A stretch of DNA of 7,779 nt. Source: an uncultured Rhizobiaceae group bacterium. Lineage in GTDB: Bacteria > Pseudomonadota > Alphaproteobacteria > Rhizobiales > Rhizobiaceae. Position numbers and translations under genes: made by a program. The number at the start of each line of letters is the position of its first letter. Within the stretch, counting starts at the first letter, position 1. Under the pieces are notes generated by a model. That model saw only the letters and a program-made list of their open reading frames with translations. It was not told the origin of the DNA and did no database searches. The stretch covers positions 1 to 7,779 of the forward strand of contig CALHHQ010000376.1 in the NCBI GenBank assembly GCA_938030645.1. The letters are read 5' to 3'. Of the stretch, positions 6,189-7,779 are shown piece after piece.

Positions 6189-7124
6189 TTATCTAGCAAG
6201 ATATTTGCGTGCCAAATCTCTAGTCGTGTCAATGAAACGCGCATTGCGCTCCAGTGCGTCAGTCTCGCCTAACCGCGTGATGTTCCAACCAACATAAGTC
6301 GCGGCGCGTATAGCCAAAAATAGATCGAGAGTGGTTAGATCAATATCACGGATTGACGTGTACCCTTTGATCAGCGCGTTGCGCAGAGATAAATAATCAT
6401 CCTCATACGTGTGTTTGAGCAGCGCTGTAGCCACTTCAAAGTCTCGAAACCCAAAGCCGCCATCGTCAAAGTCGATCAATTTAAGAGTTTGCCCGCTAAC
6501 CATCACGTTCGCTGGTACAAGATCTGCATGGATCAGGCCGAAGTCCAACCCGTTCTGGCGTCGGGTGAGTTCGACAGTCGCCACCTCCTGAAACTCCTGA
6601 AATAAGCGTTTGTCCTGCGATGACAGGTGCGGATTGTCCCAGAACCGGCCCCAGTGAGGGGCATCACCCAGCAGACCGTCAATATTCCATGTCACTCGAT
6701 CGAATTCAGCAGGGCGAGGCCATGCATCGCAAATATCATGAAAACGCGCCATTTCTTTCCCCAAAGCACGGAACAGACCAGCACGGTGATGCGTATCTTG
6801 GGTCTCCATAGCAGAATTCAATGTCATGCCCGAAAGCCAAGTTAACATATCGACTTGCACACCGTCCGTGAGCTGCAACATCTGACCTGCTTTTGTGGGT
6901 ATTGGAGCAGGCACCTCAATTCCACCTTCCGTTACGGCCTGCATCCATAACAATTCTGAGCGTAGTTCAGCATCAGTACGATATCCTTGCCTGTGCAATC
7001 GCAAGGCCACGCTGCCAGTGCTGCTGTACACTCTGAAAACTGAATTTTCCCTAGCGGCAATCAGTTCATATTCAGCACATTCCATTCCCCAATAACGAAG
7101 TGCTTTTTCAACGATTGCATTCAT
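6189..7124 (-). CDS. APH-fold small-molecule kinase (hydroxylysine kinase/SrkA-like phosphotransferase)
   Basis: This 311-residue cytoplasmic protein has the aminoglycoside phosphotransferase/choline kinase fold. The Brenner-type catalytic motif HADLVPAN (199-206) gives the catalytic aspartate D201 and Asn206. LIDFDDGGFGF (216-226) supplies the metal-binding aspartate D218. ALRLHRQGY (40-48) has Arg42 where classical kinases have the ATP-binding lysine, a substitution common in this branch of the family. Length is typical. Its ATG (7122-7124) overlaps the TGA of the upstream aminotransferase-fold gene by 4 bp, with no clear ribosome binding site of its own, so it is probably translationally coupled. 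That partnership points to phosphorylation of an amino alcohol or hydroxy amino acid (ethanolamine, hydroxylysine or similar) for the partner enzyme. An antibiotic-resistance role is unlikely given context. Substrate assignment is inference. Confidence 0.9.
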   Translation of the reverse strand: MNAIVEKALRYWGMECAEYELIAARENSVFRVYSSTGSVALRLHRQGYRTDAELRSELLWMQAVTEGGIEVPAPIPTKAGQMLQLTDGVQVDMLTWLSGMTLNSAMETQDTHHRAGLFRALGKEMARFHDICDAWPRPAEFDRVTWNIDGLLGDAPHWGRFWDNPHLSSQDKRLFQEFQEVATVELTRRQNGLDFGLIHADLVPANVMVSGQTLKLIDFDDGGFGFRDFEVATALLKHTYEDDYLSLRNALIKGYTSIRDIDLTTLDLFLAIRAATYVGWNITRLGETDALERNARFIDTTRDLARKYLAR

Positions 7125-7779
7125 AACGCAAGGGGCGTCTTTTCGAGTACATCATCCAGTGTATCGAACAATAGATCTGTGTTTTCTATAGAGAACGGCA
7201 TCGGCGGGCGAATCTTCAAGGTGTTCTTATGTCGGCCAAGCTTGGAGAGAATTATATCACGGTGACGCATAGCGTTGATCACCTTGTCCGTGAACGCGGT
7301 GGCAGGTTCTTTGGTCGCTCTATCCAAAACCAATTCCGCTCCGAAGATAAGGCCAGAGCCACGGATGTCGCCGACGACTTCGTGTTTTGCCTGAAGCGCT
7401 TTTAAGCGAGCACGCGCATGTTCACCAACATTCCTTGCGTTTGACATCAGATCCTGTGCTTCAATTTCTTCTAGGACAGCCATTGCCGCAGCACAGGACA
7501 CTGGGTTGCCTCCAAACGTGTTGAAGTAGCGATACCCATTCCTGAATGCCCCCACTATATCAGCACTGGCGAGAACCCCACCCATCGGATGGCCATTGGC
7601 CATCGGTTTGCCAATCGTCATCACGTCCGGGACAACGCCCATTTTTTCATGTGCCCAGAAATGGGTGCCCGTCCGACCAAACCCTGATTGCACTTCATCA
7701 CAGATCAACAGTCCGCCTGCTCGGCGCACGACATCTGCGACCGGCTTTAGCCAACCGTCTGGATAGTCCGGGAACCCTT
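7121..7779 (-). CDS. Class III aminotransferase-fold PLP enzyme, AGXT2-like/ETNPPL phospholyase type (5' partial)
   Basis: The frame is open from the right edge (FPDYPDGWLKPVADVVRRAGG...) to TGA at 7121-7123, giving about 218 residues, roughly the C-terminal half of a 430-450 residue protein. The GTG at 7729 is an internal valine, not the start. LLICDEVQSGFGRTG holds the aspartate that binds the PLP ring nitrogen. TIGKPMANGHP holds the Schiff-base lysine (codon 7607-7609). YFNTFGGNPVSCAAAMAVL, GDIRGSGLIFG and LKIRPPMPF resemble, as I recall them, human ethanolamine-phosphate phospholyase and phosphohydroxylysine phospholyase more than ordinary 4-aminobutyrate transaminases. Those enzymes split phosphate and ammonia from a phosphorylated amino alcohol using PLP. 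The coupled downstream kinase supports that reading. An ordinary omega-amino acid aminotransferase remains possible because the N-terminal half is not visible. Confidence 0.9.
   Translation of the reverse strand, partial: GFPDYPDGWLKPVADVVRRAGGLLICDEVQSGFGRTGTHFWAHEKMGVVPDVMTIGKPMANGHPMGGVLASADIVGAFRNGYRYFNTFGGNPVSCAAAMAVLEEIEAQDLMSNARNVGEHARARLKALQAKHEVVGDIRGSGLIFGAELVLDRATKEPATAFTDKVINAMRHRDIILSKLGRHKNTLKIRPPMPFSIENTDLLFDTLDDVLEKTPLAL

Noticed and set aside
7727..7729. GTG at 7729 as the start of the aminotransferase-fold gene
   Set aside because: The frame stays open and codes for family-like sequence (FPDYPDGWLKPVADVV) to the window edge, so this is an internal valine.

Overview
The window reads as a piece of an alphaproteobacterial chromosome of moderate GC. 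Three things suggest this: a full CtrA-type box (TTAA-N7-TTAAC) in an intergenic region, an IHF-beta-like protein whose N-terminal half resembles alphaproteobacterial versions, and a periplasmic 'VPA-Y' repeat protein of a kind I associate with Rhodobacterales and relatives. No genus can be named. There are no rRNA or tRNA genes, transposases, CRISPR arrays or phage genes. Both outermost genes are cut by the window edges.

Layout. (1) 1-1401, plus strand: the C-terminal ~466 residues of a KsdD-like FAD-binding dehydrogenase, meeting tail to tail with a 60-residue single-pass membrane protein gene (1406-1588, minus). (2) 1718-2749, minus: an AraC-family regulator of the OruR type, divergent from an IHF-beta/HU-like gene (2944-3273, plus). 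(3) 3317-4864, minus: a class I acyl-CoA synthetase with a probable hairpin terminator overlapping its stop codon. (4) 4865-5113: a divergent intergenic region with a dyad on the synthetase side and CtrA-like sites on the other side. (5) 5114-6052, plus: an exported protein with eight 23-residue-spaced repeats and a C-terminal peptidoglycan-binding domain, followed by a strong rho-independent terminator. (6) 7779-6189, minus: a class III aminotransferase-fold enzyme of the AGXT2-like phospholyase type, overlapping by 4 bp (ATGA) with an APH-fold kinase.

How the genes may work together. The clearest functional unit is the final pair. A small-molecule kinase translationally coupled to an ETNPPL/PHYKPL-like PLP enzyme suggests a two-step pathway: phosphorylate an amino alcohol or hydroxy amino acid, then eliminate phosphate and ammonia. 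The FAD dehydrogenase, the acyl-CoA synthetase and the AraC regulator are compatible with catabolism of a lipid-like or cyclic carbon source, but they are not in one operon, so that link is only inference. The repeat protein is probably a cell-envelope component, possibly under cell-cycle (CtrA) control. I see no obvious wholly new multi-gene system. The most interesting points are the CtrA box in front of the repeat protein, the strict repeat period, the kinase-phospholyase pair and the divergent IHF-like paralogue.
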